DNA of 11,570 bases from assembly GCA_947490035.1 (NCBI GenBank), contig CANLGS010000051.1, positions 1-11,570 of the forward strand, read 5' to 3'. A model generated the notes under the pieces. It was given only the letters and a program-made list of their open reading frames with translations. It had not been told where the DNA came from and made no database searches. Below, one piece after another: positions 1 to 5,268 of the stretch (its first letter is position 1; every line of letters starts with the position of its first letter). The translations under genes and the position numbers were made by a program. The DNA comes from Gemmataceae bacterium (GTDB lineage: Bacteria; Planctomycetota; Planctomycetia; Gemmatales; Gemmataceae).

Positions 1-146
1 ACGATCAAACGAATGATACGCGCGTCCTGCGCGGCGGTTCGTGGAGCAGCGGCGCCCTCAGCTGCCGCGCCGCCAACCGCGACTGGTTCGCGCCCGTCAG
101 CGTGTACGGCAGCATCGGCTGTCGGCTGGTTCTGTCCCTGGGGTGA
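1..146 (+). CDS. Formylglycine-generating enzyme / sulfatase-modifying factor domain protein, C-terminal fragment (5' end outside window)
   Basis: Codons run from base 3 to a TGA at 144-146, giving about 47 residues; the start lies off the window. The reading contains RVLRGGSW, then CRAANR, then GSIGCRLV. This is the order of the C-terminal signature of the FGE-sulfatase (SUMF1-like, PF03781) fold: an RGGSW strand, an R.A.R motif and a G-F-R-(L/V) ending, here G-C-R with Cys in place of the usual Phe. True FGEs oxidise a sulfatase active-site cysteine to formylglycine. Many bacterial members, often fused to kinases or other domains, have other roles, so substrate and activity cannot be told from this tail. 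The last two sense codons and the stop lie inside the arm of the repeat at 137-205, so the natural C-terminus may have been changed by that repeat. The frame stays open to base 3. The family call is fairly sure; the function is not. Confidence 0.82.
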   Translation, partial: DQTNDTRVLRGGSWSSGALSCRAANRDWFAPVSVYGSIGCRLVLSLG

Positions 147-205
147 CGCACGCGAAGCGCGTGCTGACCCCAGGCTATTGAATACAACGCCTTCGGCGTA
201 AAGAG
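137..205 (-). repeat. REP-like folded repeat, copy A (inverted relative to B and C)
   Basis: Read on the minus strand it matches copies B (279-334) and C (835-902): CTCTTTACGCCGAAGGCGT, then TGTATTCAATAGCCTGGGG, then a variable hairpin, then ACCCCAGG. The parts fold as a small hairpin (187-191 with 195-199, 3-base loop) and a long one. In the long hairpin the outer arms CCTGGGGT (137-144) and ACCCCAGG (167-174) pair perfectly, and an inner stem of 7 bp (148-154 with 158-164) closes a 3-base loop. The inner stem sequence differs from that of copy C but still pairs. The copy overlaps the end of the upstream FGE-domain gene. Together with copy C it brackets the transposase in inverted orientation, as REP elements often bracket RAYT genes. 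Confidence 0.85.
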
Positions 206-278
206 CGAATGGCGATCATGCCCGGTGGTGCGGGGCGACGCTGTGCCGTGGCGGTGGTTCTCGCGTCCCGCGTCGGTT

Positions 279-334
279 TTTACGCCGAAGGCGTTGTATT
301 CAATAGCCTGGGTTCAGCGCAGCGCCACCCCAGG
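279..334 (+). repeat. REP-like folded repeat, copy B (shorter, decayed)
   Basis: It begins TTTACGCCGAAGGCGT and runs through the same linker to CCTGGGTT (307-314) and ACCCCAGG (327-334). Compared with copies A and C the outer stem has one mismatch (T313 opposite C328). The inner hairpin is cut to a 3-bp GCG/CGC stem, so the copy is about ten bases shorter. It lies in the same direction as copy C, 36 bases ahead of the transposase start. It could serve as the left-end recognition hairpin of the element or be a decayed REP unit. Confidence 0.8.
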
Positions 335-358
335 CTTCAGCCCCCCCAGGGATTTTCC

Positions 359-363
359 GGAGG
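359..363 (+). promoter_or_regulatory. Shine-Dalgarno GGAGG setting the transposase start
   Basis: GGAGG lies 7 bases before GTG 371. The in-frame GTG at 365 is only one base from it, and the frame also stays open far upstream with no comparable site. The spacing and the start of family similarity (SQSLAQIYLHIVFSTK) both favour GTG 371. Confidence 0.6.
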
Positions 364-370
364 CGTGATC

Positions 371-826
371 GTGTCGCAGTCGCTCGCCCAGATTTACCTT
401 CACATCGTGTTCTCCACCAAGCACCGCCAGCCGCTGCTGGTCGATCCGGTGTTGCGCGAGCGAACGCACGCTTACCTCGTCGGCGTGTGCCGCAACCTGG
501 AATCGCCGTCGATTCGCGTCGGCGGGGTGGAGGATCACGTTCATATCTTGTGTTGCCTGTCGAAGGTGCTGTCCCCGTCCTCACTGGTTCGCGAGTTGAA
601 GCGCGAATCGTCGAAGTGGATCAAGGAACAATCCCCCGACCTCGCGAACTTCTACTGGCAAACCGGCTACGGCATATTCTCGCTCAGCCACGGCCACGTC
701 CCGGCGCTCACCGCGTACATCGCCAATCAGGAAAACCACCACAAGGCGGAGACATTCAAGGACGAGTTCCTCCGCCTCCTCGAACTCAACGGTTCCGATT
801 ACGACCCGGAACACCTCTGGGATTAG
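371..826 (+). CDS. IS200-like Y1 HUH transposase (RAYT-type)
   Basis: A 151-residue protein of the usual size for single-domain Y1 transposases (PF01797). Such enzymes cut and rejoin single-stranded DNA at hairpin ends through a 5'-phosphotyrosine link. The metal-binding HUH motif is H56-V57-H58 in EDHVHIL. The likely nucleophile is Y116 in YIANQ, with Q120 four residues on as the usual metal-helping residue. The later HHKAETFKDEF and the terminal LWD are typical of the REP-associated tyrosine transposase (RAYT)-like branch. The N-terminal strand (IYLHIVFSTKHR) is intact, and no frameshift or stop breaks the gene, so it may be active. No TnpB-like gene accompanies it. It sits between REP-like copies B and C, with copy A inverted upstream, which supports a RAYT/REP relationship over a plain IS200. 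The start is GTG 371 on spacing from GGAGG. Confidence 0.9.
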   Translation: MSQSLAQIYLHIVFSTKHRQPLLVDPVLRERTHAYLVGVCRNLESPSIRVGGVEDHVHILCCLSKVLSPSSLVRELKRESSKWIKEQSPDLANFYWQTGYGIFSLSHGHVPALTAYIANQENHHKAETFKDEFLRLLELNGSDYDPEHLWD

Positions 827-834
827 CCACATTT

Positions 835-902
835 CTCTTTACGCCGAAGGCGTTGTATTCAATAGCCTGGGGTCAGCGGGCGACAGCCCGCGCCACCCCA
901 GG
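835..902 (+). repeat. REP-like folded repeat, copy C
   Basis: It begins CTCTTTACGCCGAAGGCGT nine bases after the transposase stop. After the shared TGTATTCAATAG linker there is a two-level hairpin. The outer arms CCTGGGGT (866-873) and ACCCCAGG (895-902) enclose a perfect inner stem, GCGGGC (876-881) with GCCCGC (886-891), loop GACA. It shares both outer boundaries with copy A but carries a different, still self-complementary inner stem. It may act as the right end of the transposase unit and could also stop its transcript. Confidence 0.85.
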
Positions 903-997
903 AAACCTCACCGCGAAGTTGCCCTTCCCCGGTTCACCCTCTCGCGATATGTGCGGCCCAAATTGTTGGTGGACCTGTCCGTTGGGGGGAGCGAACC

Positions 998-1783
998 ATG
1001 CGTGTCAAGACGTGGGCGGCGGTGGCGTGCGCCGGGCTACTCGTGGCCGGGGCGACACTCGCCCAGCCGCCGAAGGTTGAGCCGGCCAAGACCGAAGCGC
1101 CCAAGGCGCCCGACGGCGCGAAGGGCGACTCGCTCCTCGCGATGATCGCGGAGGCACGCGGCGCGCTCGGCAAGACGCGCGACTACACCTGCACGTTCAC
1201 CCGCCAGGAGATGCGCAACGGGGCGCTCGGGGCCGAACAGGTCGCGGAGATGAAGGTGCGCACCAACCCCGGCGGCGTGTACGTCAGGTTCGCCCGGCCC
1301 GATGCCATCGCCGGCATGGAGGTCGCCTACACCGCGGCCCGCAAGAACATGAAGTTCCAGTACCGCCCGGCCGGGGTCGCCGGCGCGAAGGGGTTCAAGA
1401 CCATCGACCTCGACGACTCCAAGTTCCTGGCCGAGAACCGCCACCCGGTCACCGAGTGGACGATGTCCGCGGTGCTCGACCGCGTCGCCGCCGCGACCGC
1501 CCGCGAGAAGACCCTGAACAACCCGGTCGAGGTGTACACGGGCGACTTCCAGTTCGCCGGGCGCAACGTGGTGCGGTACGAAATCCTGACCCGCCGGCCG
1601 CACGCCTTCCGCTACGCCCACCGCATGTTGGTGTACGTGGACAAGGAGACGAAACTGCCGCTCCGGTACGAGGCCTACGACCAGCCGAAGGGCGCCGCCG
1701 CCGCCGGCGACCTGTTCGAGGCGTACAGCTTCAGCGACGTGAAACTGAACGTCGGCCTCGGCGAGAACGCGTTCGATTACTGA
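998..1783 (+). CDS. Exported DUF1571 family protein
   Basis: 261 residues. An N-terminal Sec signal peptide (MRVKTWAAVACAGLLVAG) ends at a probable ATLA/Q site near residue 22, followed by a Pro/Lys/Ala-rich linker to about residue 43. The remainder reads as one DUF1571 domain (PF07608): an opening helix (SLLAMIAEARGAL), then DYTCTFTRQEM, then beta-rich segments VYVRFARPD and MEVAYT, and near the end PLRYEAYDQP with FSDVKLNVGL. The overall pattern of pairs of strands around 'how hard is the lipid-like load' resembles LolA/LolB-type lipoprotein carriers, but that link is an inference; the family has no settled role. It is most likely periplasmic. ATG 998 has a G-rich Shine-Dalgarno (985-991) about 6 bases upstream. 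It is separated from the transposase by repeat copy C and from the next gene by 129 bases, so it is probably its own unit. Confidence 0.85.
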   Translation: MRVKTWAAVACAGLLVAGATLAQPPKVEPAKTEAPKAPDGAKGDSLLAMIAEARGALGKTRDYTCTFTRQEMRNGALGAEQVAEMKVRTNPGGVYVRFARPDAIAGMEVAYTAARKNMKFQYRPAGVAGAKGFKTIDLDDSKFLAENRHPVTEWTMSAVLDRVAAATAREKTLNNPVEVYTGDFQFAGRNVVRYEILTRRPHAFRYAHRMLVYVDKETKLPLRYEAYDQPKGAAAAGDLFEAYSFSDVKLNVGLGENAFDY

Positions 1784-1912
1784 GCCACGCCGGTAAGGTG
1801 TGACGAATGTACGGCGCGGGACGGCCGGCACCGCTGGCGAAATGCCGCGCCCGATGCCGGCCGCCCCGCCCGCCCGCCCGATGATTCGACGGTCACCCAC
1901 GAGGACCGGCGA

Positions 1913-2827
1913 ATGGACATCGCGGCGAAGCAGGCGGAGTTGGACGCGATCACGTGGTACCACGAGTTCGACTTCGGCAACGGGCTGCGGACGAAGACGC
2001 ACTGCGCGCACATCGAGGGCCACCGCCGGCTGTGGCGGTTCATCGAGTCGCACCTGGCGGCGGTGGACTTCCGCGGCAAGTCGGTACTCGACATCGGCTC
2101 GTGGGACGGGTACTGGAGCTTCCACGCCGAGAAGCGCGGCGCCCGGAGCGTCCTCGCGAGCGACGACCTGGGGCAGAACTGGTCGGCCGGGCGCGGCATC
2201 CACCTGGCGAAGGAACTGCTCGGCTCGTCCGTCCAGGTCGATCAGCAGCAGTCCGTGTACGACCTCGCCGCTCGGGGCCAGAAGTTCGACGTGATCCTGT
2301 TTCTGGGCGTGTACTACCACCTCCACGACCCGTTCCACGCGCTGGCCCAGATCCGCCACTGCTGCCACCCCGACACCGTCGTCGTCATCGACGGGCCGAT
2401 CACCGAGGCTCTGCGCCCCGGCGCCGCCGTGTACGACCTTGCCAACCACTTGTGCGAGTGGCTGCCCACCACCGGGGCGTTGGAGGAACTCGCCCGCGCC
2501 ACGTACTTCGACGCCGCCGTGGCGGGCTACCTGGACCCGCTGCCGGACCCGCCGCACCCGGCCCCGCCGCCCGGTCGGCTCGGCTGGCGGTGGCGCCTGG
2601 GCATGTGCCTCGACGCCCTGCGCGGGTCGCGCACGGCCGTGCGCGAACGACTGGACCGGGTGCTGCCGCCCCCGCCCGAACTCCTTCCCCTGCCCTGGCG
2701 CCGGGTGGTGATGACCTGCGCCCCGCACGAGGGCGAGGTGGGTCTGCACCACTACCGCCCGCCGTTCGGGCTGGGCGCCTACGACCCGCGGTTCCAAAAC
2801 GAGAGCAACGTCGGGCGTGCCGCGTGA
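1913..2827 (+). CDS. Class I SAM-dependent methyltransferase, CmoB/Methyltransf_9-like
   Basis: 304 residues, cytosolic (no signal peptide or membrane span). A Rossmann methyltransferase core is visible. Motif I is VLDIGSWDGYWSFHAEKRGA (58-77), with an acidic end of strand 2 in VLASDD (80-85). A strand 4 region, FDVILFLGVYYHLHDP (125-140), and VVVIDGP follow. The leading W-Y-H-x-F-D-F-G-N-G segment (15-24) and the F-L-G-V-x-Y-H-L-x-D-P block are typical of the group containing CmoB, the tRNA wobble-uridine carboxymethyltransferase, and of related uncharacterised methyltransferases. It is not CmoB itself by context: no cmoA neighbour is present. The C-terminal third is less conserved and holds a Pro-rich stretch (about 208-221). 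The acceptor is unknown. ATG 1913 is set by GAGGA (1901-1905), 7 bases upstream. The neighbours suggest no shared pathway. Confidence 0.8.
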   Translation: MDIAAKQAELDAITWYHEFDFGNGLRTKTHCAHIEGHRRLWRFIESHLAAVDFRGKSVLDIGSWDGYWSFHAEKRGARSVLASDDLGQNWSAGRGIHLAKELLGSSVQVDQQQSVYDLAARGQKFDVILFLGVYYHLHDPFHALAQIRHCCHPDTVVVIDGPITEALRPGAAVYDLANHLCEWLPTTGALEELARATYFDAAVAGYLDPLPDPPHPAPPPGRLGWRWRLGMCLDALRGSRTAVRERLDRVLPPPPELLPLPWRRVVMTCAPHEGEVGLHHYRPPFGLGAYDPRFQNESNVGRAA

Positions 2828-2833
2828 CGCCGC

Positions 2834-2863
2834 TTGCTTTGCGGCACGCCCCGTGCATATAGT
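2834..2863 (+). promoter_or_regulatory. Candidate sigma70-type promoter for the BI-1 gene
   Basis: TTGCTT (2834-2839) and TATAGT (2858-2863) are 18 bases apart. The -10 matches the consensus at 5 of 6 positions and the -35 at 3 of 6. It begins seven bases after the methyltransferase stop, and the -10 ends 24 bases before ATG 2888, which would give a short leader. Confidence is moderate because the -35 is weak. Confidence 0.42.
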
Positions 2864-2887
2864 GGGTAACCTTTCGGAGACACCGAT

Positions 2888-3619
2888 ATGAGTTACCTCG
2901 TTGACGGCTACCACGGCGAAACGGTCGCGTCGGCCCCCGCGAGCGAGCGGGTGGCGTTCATCCGCCGCACCTACGCGCACCTCGCCGGCGCCGTCCTCGC
3001 GTTCGTCGGGATCGAAACCGTCTTGCTCTCGTCCGGCCTCGGCCTGGAGCTATTCCGGTCGATCTTCGCCGGCGGCGGGAGCATGGCCTGGCTCGGGCTG
3101 ATGGTACTGTTCATCGTGGGCGGCATCGGCGCGCAAATGATGGCCCGGTCGCGGCAGTCGGTCGGCGTCCAGTACGCCGGTCTCACGCTGTACGTGCTGC
3201 TCGAAGTGGTCATCTTCCTGCCCATCCTGATCGTCGCGACGCAGGCACCGCAGTACGCCGGGAAAGACCTGCCGCTGCAAGCGGGGATCGTCACGCTGGC
3301 CGCGTTCGCTGGGCTGACGATCGCGGTGTTCACGTCCGGCAAGGACTTCTCGTTCCTCGGCCCGATCCTGTGGGTCGGCGCGTTTCTGGGACTGGCGATG
3401 GTCATCGCGGCCCTCATCGGCGGGTTCAGCTTGGGGCTAGGATTCGCGGCGATGATGGTGGCGCTGGCGTGCGGGTTCATCATCTACGACACGTCGAACA
3501 TCATCCACCACTACGGCACGGACCAGCACGTATCGGCCGCGCTGCAACTATTCGCTTCCGTGGCGCTGCTGTTCTGGTACGTCCTGCGCATCTTCATGAG
3601 CGTGAGCAGCGACGACTAA
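2888..3619 (+). CDS. Bax inhibitor-1 / YccA family seven-helix membrane protein
   Basis: 243 residues, the normal length for bacterial BI-1/YccA proteins (PF01027). Seven hydrophobic spans are readable, at about 31-49, 67-85, 94-117, 132-149, 155-177, 183-200 and 217-237. Family signatures are RRTYAHLAGAVLAF at the start of helix 1 and, at the end, IIYDTSNIIHHYGTDQHV followed by ASVALLFWYVLRI. D201 in YDTS corresponds to the conserved acidic position near the end of helix 6, which in the Bacillus homologue YetJ belongs to a pH-sensing aspartate pair controlling calcium leak. The partner aspartate is probably D212, but that needs an alignment. The expected location is the inner membrane. In E. 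coli the paralogue YccA interacts with the FtsH protease; whether this one does is unknown. GGAG (2877-2880) lies 7 bases before ATG 2888. It is flanked downstream by a long inverted repeat. Confidence 0.92.
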   Translation: MSYLVDGYHGETVASAPASERVAFIRRTYAHLAGAVLAFVGIETVLLSSGLGLELFRSIFAGGGSMAWLGLMVLFIVGGIGAQMMARSRQSVGVQYAGLTLYVLLEVVIFLPILIVATQAPQYAGKDLPLQAGIVTLAAFAGLTIAVFTSGKDFSFLGPILWVGAFLGLAMVIAALIGGFSLGLGFAAMMVALACGFIIYDTSNIIHHYGTDQHVSAALQLFASVALLFWYVLRIFMSVSSDD

Positions 3620-3642
3620 CGCGGCCGGCAATACGCGAGTAC

Positions 3643-3713
3643 GTTTAGCGTCCGCCCCGCAGGGGCGCCTTTCTCATCTGGAACGGCGCGCTCCTGCGGG
3701 ACGGACGCTAAAC
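3643..3713. repeat. Long inverted repeat, 26-bp arms (MITE/REP-like or bidirectional terminator)
   Basis: The left arm is 3643-3668 (GTTTAGCGTCCG then CCCCGCAGGGGCGC) and the right arm is 3688-3713. They pair at 24 of 26 positions around a 19-base loop. One of the two mismatches would be a G-U pair in RNA. It starts 23 bases after the BI-1 stop and ends 38 bases before the next gene. No U-run follows either side, so a simple intrinsic terminator is a poor fit and a mobile or dispersed palindrome is the better reading. The sequence is unrelated to the REP copies at 137-902. Confidence 0.8.
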
Positions 3714-3730
3714 TGCTTCACAGGCACATT

Positions 3731-3742
3731 CTTCGCGCGAAG
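3731..3742. promoter_or_regulatory. 12-bp perfect palindrome CTTCGCGCGAAG over the ribosome-binding region
   Basis: The site is self-complementary over all 12 bases, lies 9 bases before ATG 3752 and overlaps the AAGGG ribosome-binding stretch (3740-3744). Its position, just ahead of a possible toxin-antitoxin pair, fits an operator for autoregulation, but short palindromes do arise by chance in DNA this GC-rich. Confidence 0.35.
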
Positions 3743-3751
3743 GGCATTCCC

Positions 3752-4108
3752 ATGAACACGACCTCCGCCACCGAACCGGCCGCGAGTGCGCCCGGCGCGC
3801 CAGCACCGCCGCCCGTGACCTACGCGGACGAGGCGCGCGTCTTGGCGTTCATCGCGGCACACAACCTGGGCGACTGGGTCGAACAAGCCGTGCGGTTCGC
3901 GTGGGATGCCTTCCCCGGCGCGAAGGGAATGACACTGGAGATGTTCGGCGCGCCGGGCGAGTGCGGCGAACACCTCTTCCTCGACGTGGCGACAGGCACG
4001 GGTGTGGGCGAATCGCTGCGCCAGGACCGCGACTTCGTCGAGCGGTGGATTGCCGCGACCCCGCCCTGGGTGACCGATCTCATGGGCGTCTCCATCGACC
4101 TCCGGTAG
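3752..4108 (+). CDS. Unrecognised small acidic protein, partner of the HEPN gene
   Basis: 118 residues, with no signal peptide or membrane span, so probably cytosolic. The first 23 residues are low-complexity Ala/Pro. Then comes a helical part (DEARVLAFIAAHNLGDWVEQ, followed by AVRFAWDAFPGAKG), then alternating strands (MTLEMFG, EHLFLDVATGTG) and a closing helix, DRDFVERWIAATPPW. This alpha plus beta layout, with the W-x5-P-x-W type ending, resembles short proteins that I recall next to HEPN genes; the resemblance is from memory and not verified. Twelve bases separate it from the HEPN gene downstream, so the two are very likely cotranscribed. By position it would be the antitoxin or regulator of a two-gene module. 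It lacks the GS-x10-DxD pattern of the MNT nucleotidyltransferases usually paired with HEPN toxins. ATG 3752 has AAGGG 7 bases upstream. Confidence 0.7.
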   Translation: MNTTSATEPAASAPGAPAPPPVTYADEARVLAFIAAHNLGDWVEQAVRFAWDAFPGAKGMTLEMFGAPGECGEHLFLDVATGTGVGESLRQDRDFVERWIAATPPWVTDLMGVSIDLR

Positions 4109-4120
4109 GCCGAAACAATC

Positions 4121-4615
4121 ATGGACGGTCGCCGACTGCTCACTCTCGCTCAGAAACTCGTTGAGGGCGTCGCCGCAGGCACGCCGTTAACCGGTGGCGA
4201 CGGCGCGCCGGAATGTCGGAGCGAGATCAGCCGCGCGTACTACGCCACGTTTCTCGTGGCCGGCGCGTTCCTCGATCGCATCGGGTTCGCGGTCGAAAAC
4301 AGTCCCGGCGCGCACGTCGCCGTGCGGTACGCGCTGAATAACAGCGGCGACGCGGTCCTCCGCGAGGTCGCTCGCGATCTCGATATCCTCCACGCCGAGC
4401 GTCGGAAAGCCGACTACGAGATGAAGGATTCGCGAGCGGAAACGCCCGCGAACGCGGAAGTGGTGGTGGCACGCGCCGCGAGTGCCATCGCGTGGCTGGA
4501 CGACGTGCGCGACACCGCTGCGGCGGAACGGCTGGGCGCAATCGCGACCGCGATTTCCGCGTGGCTCCGGGGCGCGCAGACCGCCGGGCTTCGCCAGAAG
4601 TCCGGTACGCGGTGA
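4121..4615 (+). CDS. HEPN-fold (UPF0332-like) protein, candidate toxin/RNase
   Basis: 164 residues, all helical in appearance and cytosolic. Family marks are SRAYYATFLVAGAFLDRIGF (37-56), typical of the first long HEPN helix pair, an A-H-V-A-V-R-Y segment (64-70), and LHAERRKADYEMKD (90-103). The last corresponds to the R-x-x-A-D-Y-(D/E) signature of UPF0332-type HEPN proteins. HEPN proteins are often metal-independent RNases with an R-x4-6-H pair. Here the segment after R94/R95 has Y99-E100 and no His at the expected distance, so it may be a variant catalyst or a non-catalytic member. The C-terminal 30 residues extend beyond the core. It follows the 118-residue gene by 12 bases with only a weak Shine-Dalgarno, which suggests translational coupling. 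A second, independent toxin-antitoxin pair begins 68 bases downstream. The HEPN call is good; the toxin role is inference. Confidence 0.75.
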   Translation: MDGRRLLTLAQKLVEGVAAGTPLTGGDGAPECRSEISRAYYATFLVAGAFLDRIGFAVENSPGAHVAVRYALNNSGDAVLREVARDLDILHAERRKADYEMKDSRAETPANAEVVVARAASAIAWLDDVRDTAAAERLGAIATAISAWLRGAQTAGLRQKSGTR

Positions 4616-4629
4616 CCGCCGAACGCGAC

Positions 4630-4658
4630 TTGCGGCGCGGCCCTGCCGCGGGGATAAT
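4630..4658 (+). promoter_or_regulatory. Candidate promoter and operator of the antitoxin-toxin pair
   Basis: TTGCGG (4630-4635) and GATAAT (4653-4658) are 17 bases apart. The -10 is 5 of 6 to consensus and the -35 is 3 of 6. The spacer holds an inverted repeat, CGCGG (4636-4640) and CCGCG (4646-4650), so a protein bound there would block RNA polymerase. That is the usual arrangement for an autoregulated toxin-antitoxin operon. The -10 ends 25 bases before ATG 4684. Confidence 0.5.
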
Positions 4659-4683
4659 CAACGCGTCATCCGGAGAAATCGAA

Positions 4684-4914
4684 ATGTCGCCGTCGCTGGA
4701 AGCCCTCGGGATCGACCGCATGAGCGTGGCTGATCGACTCGCGCTGGCGGAAGCCATCTGGGACAGCATCACGCCACAAATTGAAGCGGCTCCGCTGACC
4801 GACGCGCAGAAGGTCGAGATCGACCGTCGGTTGGCCGCGCACCGTGCGAACCCTCAAGCCGCGATCCCGTGGGAGCAAGTCGAAGCCGCTGCCTTCGCCC
4901 GGTTACAGCAATGA
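4684..4914 (+). CDS. Addiction-module antitoxin, TIGR02574 type
   Basis: 76 residues, the normal length for this antitoxin family. The N-terminal helical part has MSVADRLALAEAIWDSI (13-29), matching the L-S-V-x-E-R-(L/I)-x-L-(A/V)-E-x-(L/I)-W-D-S-(L/I) pattern. The tail has LTDAQKVEIDRRLAAHRANP (38-57) and then IPWEQV (61-66), again as in the family. The expected role is to bind and block the ParE-like toxin encoded next and, with it, to repress their own promoter. The frame is open far upstream into the HEPN gene, but GGAG (4672-4675), 8 bases before ATG 4684, and the family length set this start. The stop overlaps the toxin start as ATGA, so the two are translationally coupled. Confidence 0.9.
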   Translation: MSPSLEALGIDRMSVADRLALAEAIWDSITPQIEAAPLTDAQKVEIDRRLAAHRANPQAAIPWEQVEAAAFARLQQ

Positions 4915-5210
4915 GCCTTCCCGTTCGCTTCCTCCCTGAAGCACAAGCCGAATTCGACACGGCAATCGACTGGCACAAGGACCGCGGCGCGGATTTGGCG
5001 AAGGATTTCGTCGCGCGCGTTCAGGCCGTCGTGAAGCGAATCGCCGCGACTCCAAAGATGCACGCGGCGGTCCACGGCGACGTGCGCAAAGCCGTCCTCG
5101 CCCGCTTCCCCTACGTCGTGCTTTACCGCGAGGACGCGGGCGAACTCATCGTCATCAGCGTCTTCCACACGTCCCGCGATCCGGCCGAATGGCAAGCGCG
5201 CGTCGAATGA
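4911..5210 (+). CDS. RelE/ParE-family toxin
   Basis: 99 residues, the usual size for PF05016 toxins. It has the canonical order of elements: LPEAQAEFDTAIDWH (8-22) with a helix to about residue 46, then IAATPKMHAAVHGDVRKAVL (44-63), then FPYVVLYR (66-73), then a final strand, VISVFHTSRDPAEW (81-94). The R-x-A-x-L-x-x-F-P-Y block and the H-x-x-R-D-P-x-x-W ending are strong family marks. ParE members poison DNA gyrase and RelE members cut mRNA on the ribosome; the sequence alone does not separate the two, though the Y-x-x-x-x-Y-R form is nearer ParE. The start is ATG 4911, which overlaps the antitoxin stop by four bases; the in-frame upstream start at 4869 would give an unusual leader inside the antitoxin gene. 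No damage is seen, so the pair may be functional. Confidence 0.92.
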   Translation: MSLPVRFLPEAQAEFDTAIDWHKDRGADLAKDFVARVQAVVKRIAATPKMHAAVHGDVRKAVLARFPYVVLYREDAGELIVISVFHTSRDPAEWQARVE

Positions 5211-5268
5211 CCGCCGCACTCCGGCTTGCACTTCTTTCAAACTCCGCGTATCTCCGCGCCGCCGGAGT

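Noticed and set aside
13..201. Alternative 62-codon plus-strand frame at the window start
   Set aside because: The neighbouring frame carries the FGE C-terminal motifs; this one is Ala/Pro/Ser-rich and crosses repeat copy A.
371..826. Left half of an IS605-type element with TnpB
   Set aside because: No TnpB-like or IscB-like frame lies on either side; the transposase stands alone with REP-like copies.
137..902. CRISPR array
   Set aside because: Only three repeat copies, in mixed orientation, with a gene between them and uneven spacing; they are folded REP-like units.
919..951. TTGCCC...GATATG as a promoter for the DUF1571 gene
   Set aside because: The spacing of 21 bases is too long and both boxes are weak.
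1807..1884. A 25-codon frame between the DUF1571 and methyltransferase genes, with AAGGTG upstream
   Set aside because: Arg/Pro-rich product as expected of GC-rich noncoding DNA; nothing supports translation.
1037..2980. A 647-codon open frame on the minus strand across the DUF1571 and methyltransferase genes
   Set aside because: It is the mirror of two well-supported plus-strand genes in GC-rich DNA. Its translation is Arg/Ala/Val/Gly-rich without family motifs, and it has no ribosome-binding site.
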